Source: Limnohabitans sp. Rim8
Lineage (GTDB): Bacteria; Pseudomonadota; Gammaproteobacteria; Burkholderiales; Burkholderiaceae_C
NCBI RefSeq assembly: GCF_945901735.1
Contig: NZ_CAMDLM010000001.1
Location: 124,001 to 188,000, forward strand
Reading direction: 5' to 3'
Length of the DNA: 64,000 bases
The position numbers and the translations under genes were made by a program. Numbering within the stretch: the first letter of the stretch is position 1; every line of letters begins with the position of its first letter. Below are positions 35,650 to 44,343 of this stretch, piece by piece. Under the pieces are notes generated by a model. It was not told the origin of the DNA. It worked only from the letters and a program-made list of their open reading frames with translations, and did no database searches.

Positions 35650-36570
35650 ATGATGTTCACCAGAACCTCGACAGAATCTCCTGACCTATTCAGGGGACTT
35701 TGGCCGCTGTTGGGCATGCTTTTGATGGCCAGCTTGCTGGGCGCCTGCATGCCGCGCCAATTGTTGGTCAACAGCGCCGCGGATGCACTGACGGCACAAG
35801 GCCAAGCGGCGGAAGAGGACCTGGGTTTGGCCCGTGAGGCCAGTGCTTTTTATCTCAAATTGTCCGAATCTTTGTTGCGACAGTCGCCCGGTCACTTGCC
35901 CTTGGCCGAGTCGGTGGCTTCGGGCTTCACGCAATATGCCTACGCTTTTGTGGGTTTCGAAGCCGAACGCCTGGTCAGCACCGATGCCAAGGCCGCGCAC
36001 CTGCTGAACCAGCGAGCGCAGCGCATGTATTGGCGTGCACACCGCCACGCCATGGCCGCGTTGAACCAGACGAGCCCCGGGTTTTCTGCTGCCCTGGCGC
36101 AGCCACAAGCCTCGCGCTGGCCAGTGCTGCGACCCGATCAAGTGGGCGTGGCCTATTGGGCCGCGGCTTCCTGGGGGGCTTACATCGCGCTGTCCAAAGA
36201 CGACCCCGATGCGGTGGCCGATTTGCCCTTGGTCGGTCGCTTGGCCGAACTGGCGTGGCGCACCTCACCGGAGCATGGCCAAGGCGCTTTGGCCAGCTTG
36301 ATGGGCAACATCGAGGCCGCACGTCCCGGCGGCTCTGCTGTCAAAGCGGCAGCGTTTTTTGACCAAGCCATTGCGGTCAGTGGGGGTCAAAACGCAGGGC
36401 CTTTTGTGGCCAAAGCCGAGGCGATTGCCCAAGCGGCGGGCGATCGGCCAGCCTTTGAAGTTTTGTTGCAACAGGCGCTGACGGTGAGCGCCAAGCACGC
36501 CGACTTGTCGAGCCAAATCATGCGCCAGCGTGCGCAGTGGTTGCTTGACAACGCAGATGATCTTTTTTAA
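35650..36570 (+). CDS. TRAP transporter TatT component family lipoprotein
   Basis: This ~306-aa protein has a lipoprotein signal (PLLGMLLMASLLGAC, lipobox cysteine at residue 33), then a helical TPR-like body with alanine-rich repeats typical of TatT. In TPAT-type TRAP systems TatT forms oligomers that dock the substrate-binding protein. The start is uncertain: ATGs at 35617, 35650 and 35653 lack clear ribosome sites; 35650 gives the more usual signal length. Its TAA overlaps the next ATG (TAATG). The 224 bp upstream to dapD hold no gene. Confidence 0.8.
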   Translation: MMFTRTSTESPDLFRGLWPLLGMLLMASLLGACMPRQLLVNSAADALTAQGQAAEEDLGLAREASAFYLKLSESLLRQSPGHLPLAESVASGFTQYAYAFVGFEAERLVSTDAKAAHLLNQRAQRMYWRAHRHAMAALNQTSPGFSAALAQPQASRWPVLRPDQVGVAYWAAASWGAYIALSKDDPDAVADLPLVGRLAELAWRTSPEHGQGALASLMGNIEAARPGGSAVKAAAFFDQAIAVSGGQNAGPFVAKAEAIAQAAGDRPAFEVLLQQALTVSAKHADLSSQIMRQRAQWLLDNADDLF

Positions 36571-37616
36571 TGGGTCTGAAAATGGTTTTGACGTTTGCAA
36601 AGTGGTGGCCAAAAGGGCTGAGTGCAGCGCTGGTGGTGTTGGGCATGTCGTGGCTGCCCACCACGCAGGCACATGCCCAGCAACTGCGCATCGGTTCTTT
36701 GGTGCCCAAAAATTCTCTCTACCACCGCCAGCTGCTGGACGTGGCCGAGAGCTGGCGAACAGCGCAGGGTGCGGGCGCGAAGTTTCTGGTGTACCCCGAT
36801 GGCTCCCAAGGGGGCGAGGCCGAAATGGCGCGACGCATGCGCATCGGGCAACTCCAAGGCGCGTTGTTGTCGGTGGTGGGTTTGCGCGAAATCGAGCCCT
36901 CGATCGCGGCGCTGCAATCGATGCCACTGCTGTTTCGCAATTGGGAAGAGCTCGACTACGTGCGCGAGAAAATGCGCCCGACCATGGAAAAGAAGTTCCT
37001 GGACAAAGGCTTTGTGGTGCTGGCATGGGGCGATGCGGGTTGGGTGCGTTTCTTTTCCAAAGAAGCCGCGCTGCGGCCTGATGACTACAAGCGCATGAAA
37101 TTTTTTGCTTGGGGCTCGGAGCCCGACCAGCAAAACATCATGAAAAGCTTGGGCTACACGCCCGTGCCGTTGGAGACCACCGACATCCTGCCCGCCATTC
37201 AGACGGGCATGATCAATGTGGTGCCGTCCACGCCCTACTTTGCCTTGGCCACCCAGGTCTACAACACCGCGCCGCACATGCTGGACATCAACTGGGCCCC
37301 GATTGTGGGGGCCTTGGTCGTGACCCGCAAAGCATGGGACGGCATGTCGCCCGATGTCCAAACCGCGGTGCGATCTGCCAGCGACAAAGCAGGTGCGCAA
37401 ATTCGGACCAAAGCCCGGCAAGAGGTCGAAGAAGCGGTGGACGCGATGAAAAAACGAGGCCTCACGGTGAACAAACCCAATGCAGTGCAAATGAAAGAGT
37501 GGAACGATTTGGCGGAAAAGCTGTACCCGCGCATTCGCGGCACCATGGTGCCCACCGAAACTTTTGATGAGGTCATGGCCCACCTGAAAACCTACCGTGC
37601 AGGCCAAGCCAAGTGA
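36570..37616 (+). CDS. TRAP transporter substrate-binding protein, DctP family
   Basis: The 348-aa protein has a signal peptide with cleavage near QAHA, then the DctP fold (LRIGSLVPKNSLYHRQLLDVAE and GSQGGEAEMARRMRIGQLQGAL). The conserved ligand-binding arginine region is present, but the substrate, usually an organic acid, cannot be told. It overlaps TatT by one base and the permease gene by four bases, so all three are coupled. Confidence 0.88.
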   Translation: MGLKMVLTFAKWWPKGLSAALVVLGMSWLPTTQAHAQQLRIGSLVPKNSLYHRQLLDVAESWRTAQGAGAKFLVYPDGSQGGEAEMARRMRIGQLQGALLSVVGLREIEPSIAALQSMPLLFRNWEELDYVREKMRPTMEKKFLDKGFVVLAWGDAGWVRFFSKEAALRPDDYKRMKFFAWGSEPDQQNIMKSLGYTPVPLETTDILPAIQTGMINVVPSTPYFALATQVYNTAPHMLDINWAPIVGALVVTRKAWDGMSPDVQTAVRSASDKAGAQIRTKARQEVEEAVDAMKKRGLTVNKPNAVQMKEWNDLAEKLYPRIRGTMVPTETFDEVMAHLKTYRAGQAK

Positions 37617-39496
37617 GCCCCACTTCCGAGACCCAGCCTGAAACGCCACGCCAAAGCACTTGGGCGATCGACGAGTGGCTGTCGTCGGCAGCGCTGGCGC
37701 TGATGGTGCTGATCCCGGTCATTGAAATAGCCATGCGCCCTTGGATGGGCCAAGGCATCGAAAACGCCTCTGTCTTGGTGCAGCACCTGGGTTTGGTGCT
37801 GACGATGTGGGGTGCGTTGGCGGCCGAGCGGCATGGCCACCTGACCACGATGGGCGGCGGCATGCGCCGAAACGGCGAGCTGCCCAGCAGCGGGGCCAAC
37901 TCCTGGCCGCAGCGCCTGGCCCACGGCTTGGCTGCCTTGGTTTGCGGCATGTTGGCCATGAGCAGCTGGCGCTTGGTGGACAGTGAGCGCGAGGCCGCCC
38001 AGGTGCTGGCCTATGGCATACCGGTTTGGTGGGTCCAGGCCAGCATGCCTTTGGGCTTTGCTTTGCTGGGGGTCAAGCTGGGTGCGCGCTGCGCACTTTT
38101 TGCGCGTGCATGGCCGGGTCGGTGGCTGACCGGTTTGGCGCTGGCGCTGTGCGGAGCCGCTTTGGTCGCGCAATTTGACGGCACGGCCTTTGCTGCCTGG
38201 CCTGCGTTCATGCTTTTGTGTGTTGCTTTGTTTGCCGGTGCGCCGATATTTGCGGTGCTGGGGGGTTTGGCGCTGGCTTTGTTTTGGCAAGACGGCATGC
38301 CTTTGGCTTCGGTGTCCCTGTCGCACTACCAAATCACGGTGAACCCGTCCTTGCCCGCGCTGCCCTTGTTCACTTTGGCGGGCTTGGTGTTTGCGCGCAC
38401 CGGGGCTGCGCAGCGACTGGGCACTTTGTTTGTGGCTTTGTTGGGGCACGGTGCCAAGGGCACGGTGCTGGCGACCGCATTGTTGTGCTCTTGTTTCACC
38501 GCGTTTACGGGCGGCAGCGGGGTGACCATTTTGGCTCTGGGCGGCTTGTTGTTGCCTTTGCTGCTCAAGGTGGGTTACCCCGAAAATCGGGGCATCAGTT
38601 TGGTCACCAGTGCCAGTGCTTTAGGTGTCCTGTTGGCACCGTCGGTGCCGCTCATCATGTACGCCATCATTGCCCGCGTGCCCATCAACACCATGTTTTT
38701 GGCGGGCCTGTTGCCGGCGTTGGTCATGGTGGCTTTTCTACTGGTGTTTGGCGGGTACTTGCGCCGATCCCGTGGTGAGTTGCCTTCAGACGCGGTCCCA
38801 AATCCGCCCTTGTCTCTGACGCCGCGCCCCTTGCTTTGGCCCTCTGTTTGGGCCGCCAAATGGGAAATTTTGGCCCCCGTGGTGGCCATTGGTTCCTTGG
38901 TCAGTGGCTTGGCCACGCCCACCGAAAGCGCGGCCGTCACTGCGCTCTATGCCATCTTGACCCAAGCTTGGGGCCACCGCGAATTGGGTTGGCGCTTGTT
39001 GTTCAAGTGTCTGAGCGAATCGGCCCAGATCATTGGTGGCGTGTTGTTGATTTTGGGCATGGCTTTGGCATTGACCAATTTCTTGATCGACGCGGGCATC
39101 CCGGATGCGGCCATTGAAGCTGTGCAAGGCGCCATTCCGGACAAGTTCTTGTTCTTGTTGGCTTTGACGGTGTTTTTGCTGCTGGCTGGTGCGCTCATGG
39201 AAATTTATGCGGCCATCGTCGTCTTGGTGCCCTTGCTGTTGCCGGTGGCCATGAGCTATGGCATTGACCCGGTTCACTTTGGCATCATTTTCCTGGCCGC
39301 CATGGAGATGGGCTTTTTGTGCCCGCCGGCGGGCATGAACATATATTTTTCATCGGCCATGTTCAAAAAGCCGGTGAGTGAAGTGGCCGTGGCGGTGTTG
39401 CCCGCTTTGTTCGCGATCTTTTTGGGCACACTGGCCATCGCTTCAGTGCCATGGCTTGCCACGGGTTTGCCAAGGCTGCTTGGCGCGTCTGTGTGA
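37613..39496 (+). CDS. TRAP transporter permease, fused DctQ-DctM
   Basis: The 627-aa membrane protein joins a DctQ-like domain (first ~180 residues, with four helices and a WGALAAERHGHLT segment) to a DctM domain with about 12 helices (ITVNPSLPALPLFTLAGLVFA; AMEMGFLCPPAGMNIYFSS). It is the sodium- or proton-driven translocation unit of the transporter. The GTG start at 37613 overlaps the DctP stop (GTGA). Confidence 0.9.
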   Translation: MSPTSETQPETPRQSTWAIDEWLSSAALALMVLIPVIEIAMRPWMGQGIENASVLVQHLGLVLTMWGALAAERHGHLTTMGGGMRRNGELPSSGANSWPQRLAHGLAALVCGMLAMSSWRLVDSEREAAQVLAYGIPVWWVQASMPLGFALLGVKLGARCALFARAWPGRWLTGLALALCGAALVAQFDGTAFAAWPAFMLLCVALFAGAPIFAVLGGLALALFWQDGMPLASVSLSHYQITVNPSLPALPLFTLAGLVFARTGAAQRLGTLFVALLGHGAKGTVLATALLCSCFTAFTGGSGVTILALGGLLLPLLLKVGYPENRGISLVTSASALGVLLAPSVPLIMYAIIARVPINTMFLAGLLPALVMVAFLLVFGGYLRRSRGELPSDAVPNPPLSLTPRPLLWPSVWAAKWEILAPVVAIGSLVSGLATPTESAAVTALYAILTQAWGHRELGWRLLFKCLSESAQIIGGVLLILGMALALTNFLIDAGIPDAAIEAVQGAIPDKFLFLLALTVFLLLAGALMEIYAAIVVLVPLLLPVAMSYGIDPVHFGIIFLAAMEMGFLCPPAGMNIYFSSAMFKKPVSEVAVAVLPALFAIFLGTLAIASVPWLATGLPRLLGASV

Positions 39497-39504
39497 CGGT
39501 GACA

Positions 39505-39738
39505 TCAAGCCGGTGATTTTTTGGGCTGCGCTGTGCACGCTTGGCACACAAATGTGCGTTGGTTCAAAAAGCGGGTGAATGAACCCAGCGCGCGCGGCTT
39601 GTGCAGCCCACACCGGTAGCAACTCATGGTGCCCATGTTGGCCGAATCCTTGAAAGGCGAGCCGCCGCCTTTGAAGGTGTAGCGCAGGCCATCGGAAGCC
39701 ATGATGGAGTCGGCTTCAAGTTTGAGTGCTGGGGTCAT
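39505..39738 (-). CDS. Small protein with two CxxC zinc-ribbon-like motifs
   Basis: A 77-aa ORF holds CYRCGLHKP and, 25 residues later, CQACTAQ: two CxxC pairs that could bind zinc. The mid-part (YTFKGGGSPFKDSANMGTM) looks conserved-type rather than random, and codon use fits a real gene. I know no named family. Starts at 39738 or the internal ATG at 39702 are both possible. It is convergent with the TRAP permease. Confidence 0.5.
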   Translation of the reverse strand: MTPALKLEADSIMASDGLRYTFKGGGSPFKDSANMGTMSCYRCGLHKPRALGSFTRFLNQRTFVCQACTAQPKKSPA

Positions 39739-39786
39739 GGTGTGCTGGAGGTGTTGGAAGACGATGTGAACGTGTGTGGGCTCAAG

Positions 39787-40641
39787 TCAGCGCGAAGCCT
39801 CAACGGGTGCGGTGGCCAACCACAGCGCATCAATGTCACGCAACTTTTGGCCGTCAAACCTGTCGTGTTCTTCCCAGTAGCGCCCAGACGCGACCCAGTA
39901 GCCTAAATCGGCCTCGGCGCGCAAGGCGGTTTGAACAGCCGACGGCGGCTGCGCCTCAAAGCTCGGGTGCTCGGTCATGACTTCAAGGGCCGTAAAAGCC
40001 AAGCGTGGAAAGCAAAGCCGAGAGTTTTCAAGCTCCGACAGATTGACCACGGCACAGCCGTTTTGATGAGCCAAAGCCTGAAAGCGCAGAGATTTGGCTT
40101 CCAGGCTTTGCAAGGTCACATCGCAGCGCAGGGGGTCGGCTGTGCCTGCGCCATAAAAATGGGTCGCCTGACCGGGCTTGGCGTCGTACACCATGTCGCA
40201 GCCGATGTAGGCGATGACATCGGGTTTGAGTGCGCCAAGAACCCAATAACCAGCGGTGAAAGACATGGTGCCGCCCGCATACACAAAGCCGCCAAATTCA
40301 TTTTGAACCGGTACAAACTCTTCGGCCGTGACAATGCGTTTGCCGTTCAGATCTTCTGCACGGGGGTGCCTGTCGATGGGAAAGTCTTCAGGGTAAATCA
40401 AGCAATTCCAGGACGGGCAGGCTTTCCAAGCGTTGTTGATCACCACGGTGTGGGAAAAACAAGACGTATCCCAATCTGCGGTTTTCACCGCATCGGGTGC
40501 GCTCCCAACGATCAGTACTTTGTTCAATGCCGTGCTCACGAAGGATATGGAATGCCACTGACCCAAGATGCTGAACGCCGAAGATGTCACCTTGATGAAC
40601 TTAAAAAAAGGGCCGCTTTGCGGGCTAAAAAAATGTTTCAT
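39787..40641 (-). CDS. Conserved hypothetical protein with Rossmann-like start
   Basis: The 284-aa protein has a Rossmann-like beginning (NKVLIVGSAPDAVKTADW), INNAWKACPSWNCLIYPEDFP, then FGGFVYAGGTMSFTAGYW and YIGCDMVYDAKPGQATHFYG. The overall pattern recalls DUF115/MAF-type or surface-polysaccharide-linked proteins, but I cannot place it firmly. The start is taken as the ATG at 40641; a GTG at 40539 would give a shorter form beginning at the Rossmann strand. No functional neighbours. Confidence 0.6.
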   Translation of the reverse strand: MKHFFSPQSGPFFKFIKVTSSAFSILGQWHSISFVSTALNKVLIVGSAPDAVKTADWDTSCFSHTVVINNAWKACPSWNCLIYPEDFPIDRHPRAEDLNGKRIVTAEEFVPVQNEFGGFVYAGGTMSFTAGYWVLGALKPDVIAYIGCDMVYDAKPGQATHFYGAGTADPLRCDVTLQSLEAKSLRFQALAHQNGCAVVNLSELENSRLCFPRLAFTALEVMTEHPSFEAQPPSAVQTALRAEADLGYWVASGRYWEEHDRFDGQKLRDIDALWLATAPVEASR

Positions 40642-40777
40642 GGATGCCTGTGGCCGGTGCCCTGTCACTTTCTGCCAATCCCTTTGAGTCTTGCAGCGAT
40701 TGCAGCCGACCCGCCAGCGCGTTGCAATCACCCCATGGCGACGGCCGCAACCAGGCCGCGCCGATGGAGACACAAGC

Positions 40778-41768
40778 ATGTACCTCATCGCTGGTTTGCA
40801 CCGCTCATTGCAAAGGCACCCCGACAAGATCGCCACCGTCACAGGCCGCCGCCGCCAGACTTACCGGCAGCTGGTGGACCGGGTGGCCCGCACCGCGTCA
40901 GCACTGCGTGCGCTGGGTCTGCAGCCGGGCGAGCGCTTGTCTGTGCTGTCCCTCAACAGCGACCGCATGATCGAGTTGCTGCTGGCCGGAGCTTGGGCCG
41001 GGCTGGTCATCAACCCGATCAACACGCGTTGGACGCCGGCCGAAGTGGCCTACGCGCTGAACGACTGCGGCGCCGATCACGTTGCCACTTCTCAGGCGGG
41101 CCCTGCAGGCCTTCCCTGATGTGGAATTCATCCATTTCTACGGCATGACCGAAACCTCGGCCGCCGTCTCAAACTTGCCGATTTCCCGCGACCCGGCCTT
41201 TCTGGACAGCCAGCGCATCCGCTCGGCGGGGCAGGCCGGGGTGTCGGCCGAGATCCGTATCGCAGACGCCGAGGGCAAAGAGCTGCCCGCGGGCATGCAT
41301 GGCGAGATCTTGGTGCGCGGCCCGGCGGTGATGCAAGGCTACTGGGGCCGCGAAGAAGACACCCGCCAGGCTTTGGCCGGCGGCTGGCTGCACACCGGCG
41401 ACGGCGGCACCATGGACCCACACGGCTACCTGTATGTGATCGACCGCATCAAAGACCTGGTCATCACCGGCGGCGAAAACGTCTACCCGGCCGAAGTCGA
41501 AAGCACCCTCACCAGCCACCCGGCGGTGTCGATGTACGCCGTGATCGGTTTGCCCCACGAGAAATGGGGCGAGGCCGTGCACGCCATCGTCGTGCTCAAG
41601 CCCGGCGCGCAGGCCAGCGCCGAAGAACTCTCGACGCACTGCCACTTGCTGATCAGCGGCTTCAAGTGCCCAAAGAGCTACGAATTTCGCGACAAGCTGC
41701 CGCTCACGGCCGCTGGAAAAGTGCAAAAGACCGAACTGCGCAAGAGCGCAGCAGGGGCACGCGCATGA
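40778..41768 (+). pseudogene. Acyl-CoA synthetase with internal deletion
   Basis: From the ATG at 40778 (GGAGA upstream) about 100 residues of an AMP-binding ligase can be read, up to ALNDCGADHVATS. The frame then shifts and sequence resumes in ALQAFPDVEFIHFYGMTETS and continues to the normal C-terminus (YVIDRIKDLVITGGENVYPAEVES; LPLTAAGKVQKTEL). Roughly 200 central residues, including the TSGTTGxPKG ATP loop, are missing. The product is not a working ligase. Confidence 0.88.
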
Positions 41769-42948
41769 ACAGCACAACAGCGAACCCAAAGCCAAACCGC
41801 CCGCCGCTGCAAGGCGTGCGCGTGCTCGACCTTACCCGCCTGCTGCCCGGCCCCATGTGCACGCTGCACCTGGCCGACCTGGGCGCCGACGTCATCAAGA
41901 TCGAAGACCTGGGCGCGGGCGACTACGCCTCGCCTGCGGTGCGCGAAATGCTCAACCGCAACAAGCGTGGCATGCGCCTGGACCTCAAACACCCCGAAGG
42001 CGTGCAGCTTTTGCTCAAGCTGTGCAAGAGCGCCGACGTGCTGGTCGAGGGCTTTCGCCCCGGCGTGATGGCCCGGCTGGGTTTGGGTTATGACGTGGTG
42101 CGTGCACGCAACCCGCGCCTGGTGTGCTGCAGCATCAGCGGCTACGGCCAGACCGGGCCGCTCAGTCAAAAGGCCGGGCACGATCTGAACTACTGCGGCT
42201 ATGCCGGGGTGGCCGACCAGGTGGGCACGCCGTCTGGCGAGCTGGCGCTGTCCAACCTGCCCATGGGCGACTTGCTGGGCGGCAGCATGCCCGCCGTCAT
42301 GGGCATTCTGGCCGCGCTGTTCGACGCGCAGCGCACCGGCCAGGGGCATGTTGACGTGGCCATTGCCGACGGCGTGCTGGCCCACGCGGTGATCCCGCTG
42401 GCGGGCCTGCACAGCCGGGGCCGCGTGCCCGCGCCCGGTGGCGACAAGCTGACCGGGGCGCTGCCCTGCTACGGCCTGTACCCCACACAAGACGGCCGCT
42501 ATTTGGCCGTGGGCGCGTTCGAGCACAAGTTCTGGGACAGCTTTTGTACTTTGCTGGGCCGCCCCGACTTGGCCGAACACCACATCCCCCAAACCCAAGC
42601 CTTGAACGACTGGGCGCGCCGCGAAGTGGCCCAGGCGGTGCAAGCCCACCCCTGGCCCACTGGGCGCAGCTGCTGGAAGGTGCCGACTGCTGCGTGACCC
42701 CCGTGCTCAAACTCGACGAGGCGCAACAACTGCCGCACTTCCAAGACCGGGGCATGTGGGTGCAGGTGCAGACCGCGCAGGGCGAGACCATGACACAACT
42801 GGCCATGCCGGTGCAGATGAGCGGCTACACCTTCGCGGTGCACAATCCCGCGCCCCTGCAGGGCCAACACACCCGCGAGCTGCTGGCCGCTGCGGGACTC
42901 GACGCCGCCGCCATTGATGTTTTGTGCCAATGCAAAGTCGTAGGATAG
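41765..42948 (+). pseudogene. CaiB/BaiF family CoA-transferase with frameshift
   Basis: Residues from VRVLDLTRLLPGPMCTLHLADLGADVIKIED onwards match class III CoA-transferases, and the likely catalytic aspartate is in LPMGDLLGGSMPA. Near 42652 the frame breaks in a C-run (CCCACCCCTGG): the ORF ends at 42697, whereas the family C-terminus continues in another frame (LLEGADCCVTPVLKLDEAQ) to 42948. One missing base explains it. It overlaps the preceding ligase remnant by 4 bp. It may be real decay or a sequencing error in the C-run. Confidence 0.82.
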
Positions 42949-42985
42949 AGGCCTTGCCCCCTAGTCCTTCAGGCCCGACTGCCTC

Positions 42986-44089
42986 ATGAACCGTTCCCAG
43001 AACGCCACGCCCATTCCGCAGAGCATTCAGCACACCATCGCCGTTTACCAGGTGTTGCAGATGCTGCTCGCGGTCGAGGGCGAAGACGCCCGGGCCGCGG
43101 TGCTGCGCCGTGCGGGCATCTTGCCCGCCCTGCTGGAATCGCCTCTGGCGCGGGTCACCCAAACCCAGTTTGCCCGCCTGATGACCACGCTGGTGCGCCA
43201 CCACCGCGACGAGTTCTGGGGCCTGAGCACCACCGCGCTGCCCTTGGGCTCGTTTGCCATGGGCTGCCGCATGCTGGTGGGCCACCGCAAGCTGGGCGAC
43301 GCTCTGCGCGCCGGGCTGCGTTATTACCACGCACTGCTGGTCGACTTTGTGCCCCGCCTGCAGGTCAGCGGTGGCGTGGCCTACCTGCGCATGGGCTCGC
43401 GCCACACTCTGGCGGCCCGGCAGGTCTATGCCGTGCGCGTTTTCATGTTTTTCAGCTACGGCGTCATGTGCTGGCTGGCGGCGCGGCGCATTCCGGTGGA
43501 TGACGTCGTCTACCAAGGCAGCGACGTGGCCCGCCGCAGCGATGCGTCCAAACTGTTCCAAGCACCCATCCGCCTCATGGAGGGCAAATGGGGTTACCGC
43601 TTTGACGCCAAATGGCTCGACCTGCCCGTGGTGCAAAGCCACGAAAGCGTCGAGACCTTTTTGGTCATGCCGCGCGCCTGGTTCAACATGTCCTTCCTCA
43701 AGGTCGGCCTGGTGCCCGACGTGGGTGCGCTCTACACCTTGCCCCGCGTGGTGGGCGTGCAGCGCGCCAAAGAAATCATGCTCTCGGCACGCGACATCGA
43801 CGCGCATGAGGCCGTGCGTCTGGGCATCGCGATGGAGCTGCACGAGCCGGACCAGCTGCTGCCCCGTGCGCAGGCCTTGTCCCGCAGCTTTGTGGGCGCA
43901 TCGCCTGCGGCGGTGGCCTCGATCAAGCGCAACCTGAACAATGCCTTGGGCGGTGGCCTGCAAGACATGCTGAGCGCCGAAGCGCAGGCCCAGTCCCTGG
44001 CCGCAGGCACCGCCGAGCACCGCGAAGCCGTGGGGCGGTTTTTGAACAAGCAGGCGCCTTTTTTTGCTTGGCCTGTCCGAAAAGACTGA
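42986..44089 (+). CDS. Chimeric ORF: AraC-type N-terminal domain fused to enoyl-CoA hydratase C-terminus
   Basis: Residues 1 to ~228 match the arabinose-binding-type N-terminal domain of AraC regulators (IAVYQVLQMLLAVEG, FWGLSTTALPLGSFAMGCRML, RFDAKWLDLPVVQ). The HTH domain that should follow is absent. From about residue 230 (FNMSFLKVGLVPDVGALYTLPRVVG) to the end it is the C-terminal half of an enoyl-CoA hydratase, lacking the first ~125 residues with the oxyanion-hole segment. The join is in frame. Neither parent function is likely to remain; a deletion between two neighbouring genes explains it. Confidence 0.8.
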   Translation: MNRSQNATPIPQSIQHTIAVYQVLQMLLAVEGEDARAAVLRRAGILPALLESPLARVTQTQFARLMTTLVRHHRDEFWGLSTTALPLGSFAMGCRMLVGHRKLGDALRAGLRYYHALLVDFVPRLQVSGGVAYLRMGSRHTLAARQVYAVRVFMFFSYGVMCWLAARRIPVDDVVYQGSDVARRSDASKLFQAPIRLMEGKWGYRFDAKWLDLPVVQSHESVETFLVMPRAWFNMSFLKVGLVPDVGALYTLPRVVGVQRAKEIMLSARDIDAHEAVRLGIAMELHEPDQLLPRAQALSRSFVGASPAAVASIKRNLNNALGGGLQDMLSAEAQAQSLAAGTAEHREAVGRFLNKQAPFFAWPVRKD

Positions 44090-44110
44090 AGTGAACTGCG
44101 GTTTTTGGTG

Positions 44111-44174
44111 GGAGCGGTCTGTGACCGCGATCAATGCGCCGATGTGTTTCGCCATCGCGGTCAGAGACCGCTCC
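44111..44174. repeat. Intergenic palindromic repeat family B, copy 2
   Basis: Arms of 21 bp, GGAGCGGTCTGTGACCGCGA(T) and its complement with one mismatch, flank a 22-base loop. The hairpin is not followed by a T run, so it is not a standard terminator. It separates the decayed gene set from the intact cluster starting at 44344. Confidence 0.8.
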
Positions 44175-44343
44175 TGCTGCAAGCTGCCCCAAACCAAGGG
44201 CAATCCCTGAGTTCGGCAATCCGAAAGACCTGGTTCAGCATTCGAAGATTGTTCAGAATCACTGAACGCCGCAAGATACAACAACCCCCAGTGGGGTGAC
44301 GCTGGCTCACCAGACGTTCGCCGCGTGACCTGAAGGAGAAAAA

